Shown: one piece after another, positions 1 through 6,112 of the stretch
How the letters are laid out: every line of letters begins with the position of its first letter
Numbering within the stretch: position 1 is the stretch's first letter
NCBI GenBank assembly: GCA_964554715.1
Contig: CAZKPU010000074.1
Location: forward strand, 1-12,026
DNA from: RXOA01 sp964554715
Lineage (GTDB): Bacteria > Bipolaricaulota > Bipolaricaulia > UBA7950 > UBA9294
Reading direction: 5' to 3'
Length of the DNA: 12,026 nt
Notes under the pieces: generated by a model
What the model was told of the DNA's origin: nothing
The model's input: the letters and a program-made list of their open reading frames with translations, nothing else
Databases searched by the model: none
Position numbers and translations under genes: made by a program

Positions 1-165
1 CTGCTCGATCAGTGGGGAAATCTCATCGAGTCGGATGACGACGATGGAGCCGACCTCGGAAGCCGTATCGCCCGATACCTGATGCCGGGCACGTACTACG
101 TTCGCGTAACGCACTACAGCGACGGGACCGTCTGGGAGTACATTCTGTACGCAAGCAGCCAGTAG
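1..165 (+). CDS. C-terminal end of a secreted protein, PPC-like domain (partial)
   Basis: The window opens inside a reading frame in frame 1 that ends at TAG 163-165; 54 residues are visible. They include an acidic DDDDG turn and then YLMPGTYYVRVTHYSDG before a final tyrosine-rich strand. This G-T-Y-Y-V-R-V pattern near a C-terminus is typical of bacterial pre-peptidase C-terminal (PPC) beta-sandwich domains, which sit at the end of exported proteases and other surface proteins. The start and any catalytic domain lie outside the window, so the function of the whole protein cannot be given. The gene is convergent with the small secreted protein at 424-1008. The PPC assignment rests on pattern recognition only. 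Confidence 0.6.
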   Translation: MLDQWGNLIESDDDDGADLGSRIARYLMPGTYYVRVTHYSDGTVWEYILYASSQ

Positions 166-224
166 AAGGCGTTCGCGCGCCCCATGCTGCTTGATGGGTT
201 CTTTGAGAACCATGGATCCGAAAT

Positions 225-255
225 GAGCGCCGGGAGCCTCACGCTTCCGGCGCTC
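225..255 (+). terminator. Hairpin downstream of the PPC-protein gene
   Basis: A perfect 9-bp inverted repeat, GAGCGCCGG (225-233) and CCGGCGCTC (247-255), can be extended by a G-T and an A-T pair around a 9-nt loop. It lies 60 nt after the stop at 165 and between two convergent genes, so it could end transcription from either side. No run of T follows on either strand, so it is not a canonical intrinsic terminator. The rest of the gap (166-423) shows nothing recognisable. Confidence 0.4.
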
Positions 256-423
256 TGCTGGAACTGGCCGACGGCAATCGGCACCCATAGCGCATCGCGT
301 CTCTCGGACTCCTAACGATTTGGGGTTCAACCCTACATGTCGGTCGAGGGCTCCGTAGCCGGAACAAGAACGAGAATCAAGTCCGATTACTGCTTCATCA
401 GGGATCGGGCCCGGGAAGATGTC

Positions 424-1008
424 CTAATCGGGCATCACCGGCCAGCTCAGAAGACTGGCTCCCGACGATGGGAGCAACACGAGCCACACAAGCAGCGAGG
501 TGTCGGACGTGACGAGCCGGAACTCCATCTCGTCGAGCCTGCCGAGATACGAGATGCTGGCCACCCACCCTTCATCGGCAAGGAACCGTTCGCGTGCCTG
601 CACAGCGGACGGAGAGAACCCGAGCGTGCGGCAACGCCAGTTGAACTCCCTTGCCAGGATCCAGCTCGATGTACTCTGTTCCCGGAGGTAGGTTGCCGTG
701 CCGAGAGCTGCCGACGAATGGTAGATGTCGAGGAACGAGTCACGAATGACACACAGATTCCCGACGAACATCCCGAGTTCGTCCGTCCGGATTCCTGCGT
801 ACAACGACTCGCCATCGTGCTTCAGCAGCACCTCCGTAGAGCGCGGAAGTTCAATGCTGCACGCATCTGCCCACTCCTCGGCGTTCATGGTTCCATCAAC
901 CGACACGGCTGTTCCATACGGAACAGGGATCGGCGCCTCGGCCATCACCGACATGGGCGCGATCGCACAGATCAACAGAACGAGGATCTTGCATGGATCT
1001 CTGTTCAT
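424..1008 (-). CDS. Small secreted protein, CBM9/DOMON-like sugar-binding fold
   Basis: A 194-residue protein with a clear Sec signal peptide: basic start (MNRDPCK), hydrophobic core about residues 8-21 and a likely signal peptidase I site after SVMA (23/24). The mature part begins with VDGTMNAEEWADA (38-49), followed by VLLKHDGESLYAGI (60-73). This pair of motifs is characteristic of family 9 carbohydrate-binding and DOMON-like beta-sandwich domains, where the acidic D-G-x-L-Y turn follows the first strands. No enzyme domain is attached, so a free-standing extracellular or periplasmic binding protein is the most that can be said. The ATG at 1008 is preferred over an in-frame upstream ATG at 1053 because a strong ribosome binding site (AGGGAG, 4 nt upstream) precedes it and the signal peptide starts properly there. 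Two cysteines (85, 126) remain in the mature chain. Confidence 0.65.
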   Translation of the reverse strand: MNRDPCKILVLLICAIAPMSVMAEAPIPVPYGTAVSVDGTMNAEEWADACSIELPRSTEVLLKHDGESLYAGIRTDELGMFVGNLCVIRDSFLDIYHSSAALGTATYLREQSTSSWILAREFNWRCRTLGFSPSAVQARERFLADEGWVASISYLGRLDEMEFRLVTSDTSLLVWLVLLPSSGASLLSWPVMPD

Positions 1009-1083
1009 CGCTCTCCCTCTTGTGCCTCGTACCGCCGCATCGTGTCTGGACAAAGCCGCCCACCTGCAATCAATGTGAAAAGG

Positions 1084-1110
1084 ATTACACTACTGCGCTT
1101 TCTATTGCAA
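1084..1110 (-). promoter_or_regulatory. Candidate promoter for the small secreted protein
   Basis: On the minus strand TTGCAA (1110-1105) is followed after 15 nt by TGTAAT (1089-1084), five of six matches to the sigma-70 -10 box. The spacing is shorter than the usual 16-18 nt, so the call is weak. It would give a 5' UTR of about 70 nt before the start at 1008. No terminator is visible between nfnB and this gene, so read-through is also possible. Confidence 0.3.
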
Positions 1111-1116
1111 GGACGA

Positions 1117-2547
1117 TCACTCTCTTGACGCGAGGATCGGATCGGTGTCCGGGTTCATGGCAGAGATGTGCCGATCGATCGCCACCGCCGCTCTCTTCCC
1201 GGCGCCCATCGCTTCGATGACCGTGGCCGCTCCTGTGACGATGTCCCCCCCGGCGAACACATGTGCCAGGTTGGTCTCGCCCGTGACAGGATCGGCGACG
1301 ATGTTCCCCCGCCGGTCGACGGCAAGGTCGGAAGATGTCTGCGGGATCAGCGGATGCGGTCCGTTGCCGGTGGCGATGATGACCGTGTCTGCGGGGAGGA
1401 TGAACTCCGTTCCCGCGAGCGGAAGCGGACGCCGACGGCCGGTGGAATCCATACCCTGAAGCTTCATCTCGATGCATTCGATGCCGGTGACGTGGTCGTC
1501 GGTCTTGTCGGCAACAATCCGCACAGGCCTCGCAAGGAGCTGAACCCGACCCACTACCTCCTGCGCCTGCTCGACCTCCTCCGCCCTGGCCGGAATCTCC
1601 TCGACGCTGCGACGGTAGACGATGGACGAACACTTCGCTCCAAGGCGCATAGCCGTTCGGGCCGCGTCCATCGCAACATTCCCTCCGCCGATGACCGCAA
1701 CGCACTTCCCGACGTGGATCGGAGTATCCACGTCCGGAAACCGATACGCACGCATCAGATTCGTCCGCGTGAGCAGTTCGTTTGCGGAAAAAACGCCGTT
1801 CAGCTGTTCTCCGGGGATCCCAAGGAACCGGGGAAGACCCGCCCCGGTTCCCAGAAACACTGCGTCGAAGCCGCCTCCCAGCAGCTCTTCAAGGGTTCGC
1901 GTTCTTCCGATCACCTGGTTGACGCGGAACTGCACGCCATGCTCCTTCAAGTAGTCGATCTCCCGGCGAACGACCGCCTTGGGAAGGCGGAACTCGGGGA
2001 TGCCGTAGATCAGGACACCTCCCGGCTCGTGGAGAAGCTCGAACACCGTCACCCGGTGGCCCAATCGTCGAAGTTCCGCAGCCGCGGTCAGCCCCGCAGG
2101 TCCCGATCCCACAACAGCCACGCGCGTCTGCGCCATCGATGGATGTTCCACAGGCGGTTCATCGGCCTCGTGATCCGCGCTCCAATCGGCGCAGAACCTC
2201 TCGAGCTTGCCGATGGCAACGGGCTCGAACTTCCTTCCCAACGCGCAGGTCCCTTCGCACTGCGACTCCTGGGGACAGACCCGTCCGCAAACCGCCGGAA
2301 GAAGGTTCTGTTGATGGATCGTGCTAATGGCGTCGGCGAACCGCCCTCTGGAAAGCTGCCCCACGAACCGGGGAATATCCACATGAACCGGACACCCCTC
2401 AACGCATGTCGGGAACTGGCACTGAAGGCAGCGCTCAGCTTCGCGAACCGCTTCCTCGGGTGTATAGCCGAGGGCAACCTCACGGAAGTTGCGGATCCGA
2501 TCGCGGGGGTTCTGCTCGCGCATCGGGACTCGTTTGGGACGGATCAT
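1117..2547 (-). CDS. nfnB: NADH-dependent ferredoxin:NADP+ oxidoreductase, large subunit (GltA/GltD-like)
   Basis: A 476-residue flavoprotein of the glutamate synthase small-subunit family. An N-terminal iron-sulfur domain has two cysteine sets, C40-x2-C43-x4-C48-x3-C52 and C87-x3-C91-x5-C97-x3-C101, for two [4Fe-4S] clusters. A FAD-binding GSGPAGL (147-153) and an NADP-binding GGGNVAMDAAR (287-297) follow, and near the C-terminus GGDIVTGAATVIEAMGAGK closes the FAD site. Alone it would be annotated as a glutamate synthase subunit. The partner immediately upstream is the SudB/NfnA type rather than a glutamate synthase large subunit, so the pair is best read as NfnAB, a cytoplasmic electron-bifurcating transhydrogenase that reduces NADP+ with NADH plus reduced ferredoxin. 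The start ATG (2547) overlaps the nfnA stop (ATGA), so translation is probably coupled; only a weak ribosome binding site is visible. A role in sulfide or polysulfide reduction (SudA) cannot be excluded. Confidence 0.88.
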   Translation of the reverse strand: MIRPKRVPMREQNPRDRIRNFREVALGYTPEEAVREAERCLQCQFPTCVEGCPVHVDIPRFVGQLSRGRFADAISTIHQQNLLPAVCGRVCPQESQCEGTCALGRKFEPVAIGKLERFCADWSADHEADEPPVEHPSMAQTRVAVVGSGPAGLTAAAELRRLGHRVTVFELLHEPGGVLIYGIPEFRLPKAVVRREIDYLKEHGVQFRVNQVIGRTRTLEELLGGGFDAVFLGTGAGLPRFLGIPGEQLNGVFSANELLTRTNLMRAYRFPDVDTPIHVGKCVAVIGGGNVAMDAARTAMRLGAKCSSIVYRRSVEEIPARAEEVEQAQEVVGRVQLLARPVRIVADKTDDHVTGIECIEMKLQGMDSTGRRRPLPLAGTEFILPADTVIIATGNGPHPLIPQTSSDLAVDRRGNIVADPVTGETNLAHVFAGGDIVTGAATVIEAMGAGKRAAVAIDRHISAMNPDTDPILASRE

Positions 2548-3401
2548 CGTGTGTTTGTCCCACGCGATATCCGCGATCGCGCGCAGAACCGCTCCAGAGA
2601 CGCCGCCTCTTCACTGCGGTAGTACCGAAGCCGACTGATCAGGCGATCGAAATCCACTTGCTGTGCGTCAAACTCCGGTCCGTCGACGCAGGCAAAACGG
2701 ATCCGCCCCCCGACATCCACGCGACAGCCGCCGCACATCCCGGTTCCGTCCAGCATCAGCGGATTCAAGCTCGCCAGAGTCGTCACGCCGAAAGGACGGG
2801 TGGTTTCAGCACCCACCTTCATCATGATCGGCGGGCCGATCAGCCACACCCGGTCGACGGGAGCGTTCGACCTGAGAACGTCGCGTAACGCATCACTCGT
2901 GGTTCCCTTCCTACCGAGACTGCCGTCGTCAGTCGTAAGGATTGTCTCATCGAGAACGTCGCGAAAGCGGTCGACATAGAACAGGAACTCCCGCGAGCGA
3001 GCTCCGAGGATCCCGATCGTGTGGTTGCCAGCGGCGGCAAGCGCTTTGGCGATGGGATACAGGGGAGCGATTCCGAGCCCTCCTCCAACGCATACGACCT
3101 TCCCGAAGCGGTCGATCTCGGTCGGATTTCCGAGAGGACCGGCAACATCCGACAAGACTCCGCCATCGGCATCGATCCCCGCCATCTCGTGAGTCGTTTT
3201 TCCAACGTCCTGAACAATCAACACGATCGTTCCCACAACAGGATCGGTTTCGACAATCGTCAGCGGAATTCGCTCACCCTCTTCTCGCAGACGGATCACG
3301 ACGAACTGCCCGGGGGCGGCGGTTCGAGCCACATCCGGAGCCAGGATCACATACTCCCGAATACCGGGAGCAAGGGCGCGCTGCTCAACCACTCTGTGCA
3401 A
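2544..3401 (-). CDS. nfnA: NADH-dependent ferredoxin:NADP+ oxidoreductase, small subunit
   Basis: A 285-residue ferredoxin-NADP reductase-like subunit (SudB / dihydroorotate dehydrogenase electron-transfer type). The N-terminal beta barrel (about 1-95) should bind FAD. GGGLGIAPLYPIAKAL (106-121) and the Rossmann region to about 195 should bind NAD(H). The C-terminal D218-G-T-G-M-C223-G-G-C226 ... C238 matches the [2Fe-2S] site of NfnA, with its aspartate and three cysteines. The frame is open far upstream with no stop. TTG at 3401 was chosen because AAGGAGG lies 5 nt before it and the protein then begins, as relatives do, about ten residues before L-A-P-G. An ATG four bases upstream is out of frame and closes after six codons. 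An in-frame ATG at 3458 has no ribosome binding site. In the bifurcating complex this subunit takes electrons from NADH. Confidence 0.85.
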   Translation of the reverse strand: MHRVVEQRALAPGIREYVILAPDVARTAAPGQFVVIRLREEGERIPLTIVETDPVVGTIVLIVQDVGKTTHEMAGIDADGGVLSDVAGPLGNPTEIDRFGKVVCVGGGLGIAPLYPIAKALAAAGNHTIGILGARSREFLFYVDRFRDVLDETILTTDDGSLGRKGTTSDALRDVLRSNAPVDRVWLIGPPIMMKVGAETTRPFGVTTLASLNPLMLDGTGMCGGCRVDVGGRIRFACVDGPEFDAQQVDFDRLISRLRYYRSEEAASLERFCARSRISRGTNTR

Positions 3402-3484
3402 CCATGCCTCCTTGTTCGCCGGCCGAGGCTGTCGTTCGAGGCACGGAGCGTGCGGCATACATTCGGATAGTCGCCGACCCTTCC

Positions 3485-3514
3485 ACCGTACACGCACTCG
3501 GGCCTTCTCGGCAA
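3485..3514 (-). promoter_or_regulatory. Candidate promoter for nfnAB
   Basis: On the minus strand TTGCCG (3514-3509) is followed after 18 nt by TACGGT (3490-3485). The same -10 hexamer, TACGGT, is used by the threonine-operon promoter at 11111-11106. The start of transcription would fall near 3478, giving a UTR of about 75 nt before the TTG start. Confidence 0.4.
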
Positions 3515-3544
3515 CCTCCTTCTCTTCCACGCAATCCGACGGAC

Positions 3545-3567
3545 GAAGGCGGCCTGCAGCCGCCTTC
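3545..3567 (-). terminator. Hairpin after the AsnRS-like gene
   Basis: A perfect 9-bp inverted repeat, GAAGGCGGC (3545-3553) and GCCGCCTTC (3559-3567), with a 5-nt loop. It lies about 20 nt beyond the stop of the AsnRS-like gene and upstream of the candidate nfnAB promoter, where a terminator is expected. The sequence following it on the minus strand (GTCCGTCGG) has no T run, so an intrinsic mechanism would be weak. Confidence 0.4.
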
Positions 3568-3585
3568 CTGGGTGATCGGTGTTCG

Positions 3586-4494
3586 CTAGATCGCGGTGGT
3601 TCGCCCGGGTGTCTTCGCGAAGAGCCGCGCGTCTTCCACACGATCGAGCCCTGCCACGAACCGCGTGAGCCGCTCGATTCCGATCCCGAAGCCTGCCGAT
3701 GAGGGAATTCCACGTTTGACTTCTTCCAGGTACGTCTCGAAGCGATCCATCTCGATTCCATCCTGCTGCAGACGTTGGATGATTCGCGGCAACGTATGCT
3801 CCCTCTCCCCCCCGGAGAGCGCCTCGCCAAACCCTTCCGGGTACACGAGATCCATGTCCAGCAAAGTGTCCGGCCGGCTGGGATCCTCGCGGTCATAGAA
3901 CTCACGCACGGCTCGCGGAAAATCAATGACCCACGCGGGAGAGGCAAGCGATGCCGAGAGGCGATCATCGAACGGCACCCCGAATTCGCGCTCGGCCTCC
4001 GCGTATGGGATCCGCTCGAACGGCGTCTCCGGAATCCGGATTTCCCGGCCGAGAAGCCGCAGTTCATCTGCGCAGTGACCGATGACTTGCTCCAGAACGT
4101 GGACAAGCAGGCCTTCGCCGATGGCCATGATGTCATCGCGCGATGCATTCCGCACTTCGAGATCCAGCTGGACAAACTCCGCAAGATATCGTCCGTGAAC
4201 GGCGCGTTCGGCAGGCTCCATCCGTACGTTAGGTGAGAAGCAGAAGATCCTCGGCAGCGTGCGCAAAGCAAGCTGCTTGTGAAGGATCATGCTTCTTGTC
4301 AACTGAAACGGCGTCCCGTAGTAGTCGACGGTGCCGCCGTACGTCTCATGGTGTAGCGGATCGGTGATCGGTGAGAGAAGCACCGGGAGGATCTCGGTAA
4401 ACCCCTGTGTTCTTAGGTACGCGCCGCCAGCCTGGACGATCCTGTCTTTGATCGAAAGTACGGCGATCCGTTCTTGCTCGGCTCCAATTCTCAT
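3586..4494 (-). CDS. Stand-alone AsnRS/AspRS-like catalytic core; probable archaeal-type asparagine synthetase
   Basis: A 302-residue class II aminoacyl-tRNA synthetase catalytic domain. Motif 1 spans about 31-45 (GFTEILPVLLSP). Motif 2 contains R91-M-E93 and the EFVQLDLE stretch at 106-113. SGGEREH lies at 227-233, and motif 3 is GFGIGIERL (268-276) with its arginine. The N-terminal OB-fold that reads the anticodon in AsnRS and AspRS (about 100 residues) is absent, so it should not charge tRNA in the usual way. A family with this architecture, described in archaea such as Pyrococcus, is an AsnRS-derived asparagine synthetase that activates aspartate with ATP and amidates it. The position behind a threonine operon fits a draw on the aspartate pool. 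The start has a good ribosome binding site (GGAGGA, 5 nt before the ATG). Alternatives are a tRNA or protein modifying paralogue (PoxA/EpmA-like role), or a degenerate AspRS. Confidence 0.75.
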   Translation of the reverse strand: MRIGAEQERIAVLSIKDRIVQAGGAYLRTQGFTEILPVLLSPITDPLHHETYGGTVDYYGTPFQLTRSMILHKQLALRTLPRIFCFSPNVRMEPAERAVHGRYLAEFVQLDLEVRNASRDDIMAIGEGLLVHVLEQVIGHCADELRLLGREIRIPETPFERIPYAEAEREFGVPFDDRLSASLASPAWVIDFPRAVREFYDREDPSRPDTLLDMDLVYPEGFGEALSGGEREHTLPRIIQRLQQDGIEMDRFETYLEEVKRGIPSSAGFGIGIERLTRFVAGLDRVEDARLFAKTPGRTTAI

Positions 4495-4557
4495 CGTGTT
4501 CCTCCGTGTTCATCCAGTACAAGTTCTCGTTTTCTTGTCCGTCGAATCAGCTCTCAG

Positions 4558-4722
4558 CCGGCTGCTCCCAAAGGGGGCGCCCGATGCACCTCGCAGAGGG
4601 GCTCTATGCGATCCCAGAAGGATCGCTCTATGCACCTGCAGAGGGGCTCTGCGCTCCCCCTCCGAGGCCGCCCTATGCGATCCCAGAGGGATCGCCCTAT
4701 GCGCTCCCTCCGGGAGCGCCCG
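4558..4722. repeat. Tandem palindromic 21-24-bp repeats (hairpin array) between thrC and the AsnRS-like gene
   Basis: About six consecutive units of 21-24 bp, most separated by a YCTAT spacer. The clearest stems are GCGATCC/GGATCGC (4608-4614, 4620-4626), GCAGAG/CTCTGC (4638-4643, 4647-4652), GCGATCCC/GGGATCGC (4677-4684, 4688-4695) and GCGCTCCC/GGGAGCGC (4701-4708, 4712-4719). Two further diverged units lie at 4558-4581 and about 4582-4602. The last two stems differ by an A to C change paired with a T to G change, so pairing is kept. Because the units are mostly multiples of three, several frames stay open and spell eight-residue repeats (for example LYAIPEGS), but codon patterns do not suggest a protein. 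The array is probably an intercistronic REP-like element or folded mRNA. It covers most of the 202-nt gap; no convincing promoter was seen there. Confidence 0.85.
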
Positions 4723-6112
4723 GATTCGGAGGGAAACTCGGTTCCGGATGCGAAGCGGCCTCGAAGCGGGTATTCCGCCCCAGGTGCTTGCCGATCGTCC
4801 GGCGGACAACATCGCTGTCGCCTCGCACGTTCAACGGATCATTCCCGAAGCGCGTCGACGCGTACGGATGAGCCACGGCCGGCTCGCCGACCTTGAATGA
4901 CGTAAACTTCAACCCGTGGGCCGTTGAGATGACGACCACTCGATCGTTTCCGCGCACCGTTCCTTTGGCAACCAGCTTCGCGAGCCCGGCAAGGGCAACG
5001 CCGGTGTGCGGACAGGTATACAGCCCCACGCGGTCGGCGATCGCCGACGCGTCGGCAAGTTCCTGTTCGCTTGCCTGAACGACAACCCCGTTGGTCTCCA
5101 CCAATGCGCGGACGGCTCGTTCGTAGCTCACCGGATTCCCGATCCGGATCGCGCTTGCCTGCGTGGCAGCCGCCTGCATCGGCTCAAGCCTCCGGAAGTT
5201 CGACAAGAAACTGCGGTACAACGGGTTCGCGCTCTCAGCCTGAACCGCGGCGATCCGCGGGACGCGGTCGACCAGCCCTAGCGTTCGCATCAGAGAGAAC
5301 CCCTTGGCGATTGCGCTGACGTTCCCGAGGTTTCCGCAGGGAAGCACCACCCAGTCGGGAGGTGCCCACGAGAGCTGCTGTGCGATCTCCACGCTGATGG
5401 TCTTCTGCCCTTCCAAACGGAGAGCGTTCATCGAATTGGCAAGGTAGAACGAAGGATCCTCGGCAAGGTCTCGAACGATCCGCATACAGCCATCGAAGTC
5501 GGTGTCCACGGCCAACACAATCGCGCCACAGGCAAGCGGCTGCGCCAGCTGGGCATCCGAGATCTTCCCCTTCGGGAGAAGGACGATCGTTGGCAGCCCT
5601 GCCGCCGCACCGTACGAAGCAAGAGCGGCCGACGTATCACCGCTCGAGGCACAGATCACCGCCCGAACGGTGTGCCCCTCGGCCATGCGCTGCTTGACCG
5701 CCGAGACAAGAACGGTCATCCCCAGATCTTTGAACGACCCGGAGTGGCTTGTGCCACACATCTTCACCCACAGATCCTCCACCCCCAACCTCCGGCCGAG
5801 GCGAGGCACCGGGACCAAAGGTGTATCTCCCTCTCCGAGAGACACGATGTTCTCCGTTTCGATCTCCGGAAGCACCCATTCCTTCTTGCTCCATACACCG
5901 CTGCTCATCGGCCACGATGCCTCTGCGGCGCGGTCGCGGAACAGCTCGCGCCACTGCTCTGCGCTACGCGCCCGCAGCGCATCGAGACTGTGCTTCACGT
6001 CGAGCAACCCTCCACACTGAGGACAACGATACTGTGCTCCGGTGACCGAAAAACGCCCTTCGCATCCGTGGATACAGGCAAGCCAGCTCGAGAACGGTTG
6101 CACTCGGTCCAT
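4697..6112 (-). CDS. thrC: Threonine synthase
   Basis: A 471-residue PLP enzyme that converts O-phospho-L-homoserine to threonine, the last step of the pathway. An N-terminal zinc ribbon (C13, C17, C30, C33) precedes the fold-type II core. The PLP lysine is K128 in SGSFKDLGM, the nucleotide/phosphate region ASSGDTSAALASYGA follows, and LPCGNLGN supplies the cofactor phosphate loop. The ribbon-bearing form resembles the short plant/Thermus-type ThrC rather than the E. coli type. The ATG at 6112 is preferred to the GTG just before it because GGAGGGGGGAG sits 2 nt upstream of the ATG. It forms TGATG with the stop of the preceding gene, so it is translationally coupled. The C-terminal tail after about residue 450 is proline- and glycine-rich, and its final eight residues (PGAPGGSA) are encoded by the last unit of the hairpin array, with the stop in the repeat spacer. 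The repeat has therefore altered the protein end. Confidence 0.93.
   Translation of the reverse strand: MDRVQPFSSWLACIHGCEGRFSVTGAQYRCPQCGGLLDVKHSLDALRARSAEQWRELFRDRAAEASWPMSSGVWSKKEWVLPEIETENIVSLGEGDTPLVPVPRLGRRLGVEDLWVKMCGTSHSGSFKDLGMTVLVSAVKQRMAEGHTVRAVICASSGDTSAALASYGAAAGLPTIVLLPKGKISDAQLAQPLACGAIVLAVDTDFDGCMRIVRDLAEDPSFYLANSMNALRLEGQKTISVEIAQQLSWAPPDWVVLPCGNLGNVSAIAKGFSLMRTLGLVDRVPRIAAVQAESANPLYRSFLSNFRRLEPMQAAATQASAIRIGNPVSYERAVRALVETNGVVVQASEQELADASAIADRVGLYTCPHTGVALAGLAKLVAKGTVRGNDRVVVISTAHGLKFTSFKVGEPAVAHPYASTRFGNDPLNVRGDSDVVRRTIGKHLGRNTRFEAASHPEPSFPPNPGAPGGSA

Noticed and set aside
321..336. tRNA T-arm-like GGGGTTCAACCC
   Set aside because: The 7-nt loop register leaves no paired T-stem, and no acceptor, D or anticodon arm lies upstream.
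337..1128. Plus-strand open frame opposite the small secreted protein
   Set aside because: The minus-strand gene has a signal peptide, a strong ribosome binding site and a recognisable domain; the plus-strand product is R/P/H-rich with no such support.
1168..2622. Long plus-strand open frame (484 codons) opposite nfnB
   Set aside because: It is the antisense shadow of nfnB: low-complexity R/P/H-rich product, no ribosome binding site, no recognisable motif, while the minus strand has a complete conserved enzyme.
3402..4271. A long in-frame N-terminal extension of NfnA
   Set aside because: The frame is open by chance through the opposite-phase AsnRS-like gene; its product is R/S-rich without motifs, and TTG 3401 has an ideal ribosome binding site and gives the usual NfnA length.
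4558..4722. CRISPR array
   Set aside because: Units are contiguous, themselves palindromic and diverged, with 4-5-nt spacers; there are no unique spacers of 30-40 nt and no cas genes.
4331..4900. Plus-strand frames encoding eight-residue repeats such as LYAIPEGS
   Set aside because: Repeat units of mostly 24 bp keep several frames open at once. The frames overlap thrC and the AsnRS-like gene and have no ribosome binding site. The compensatory changes favour a nucleic-acid structure.
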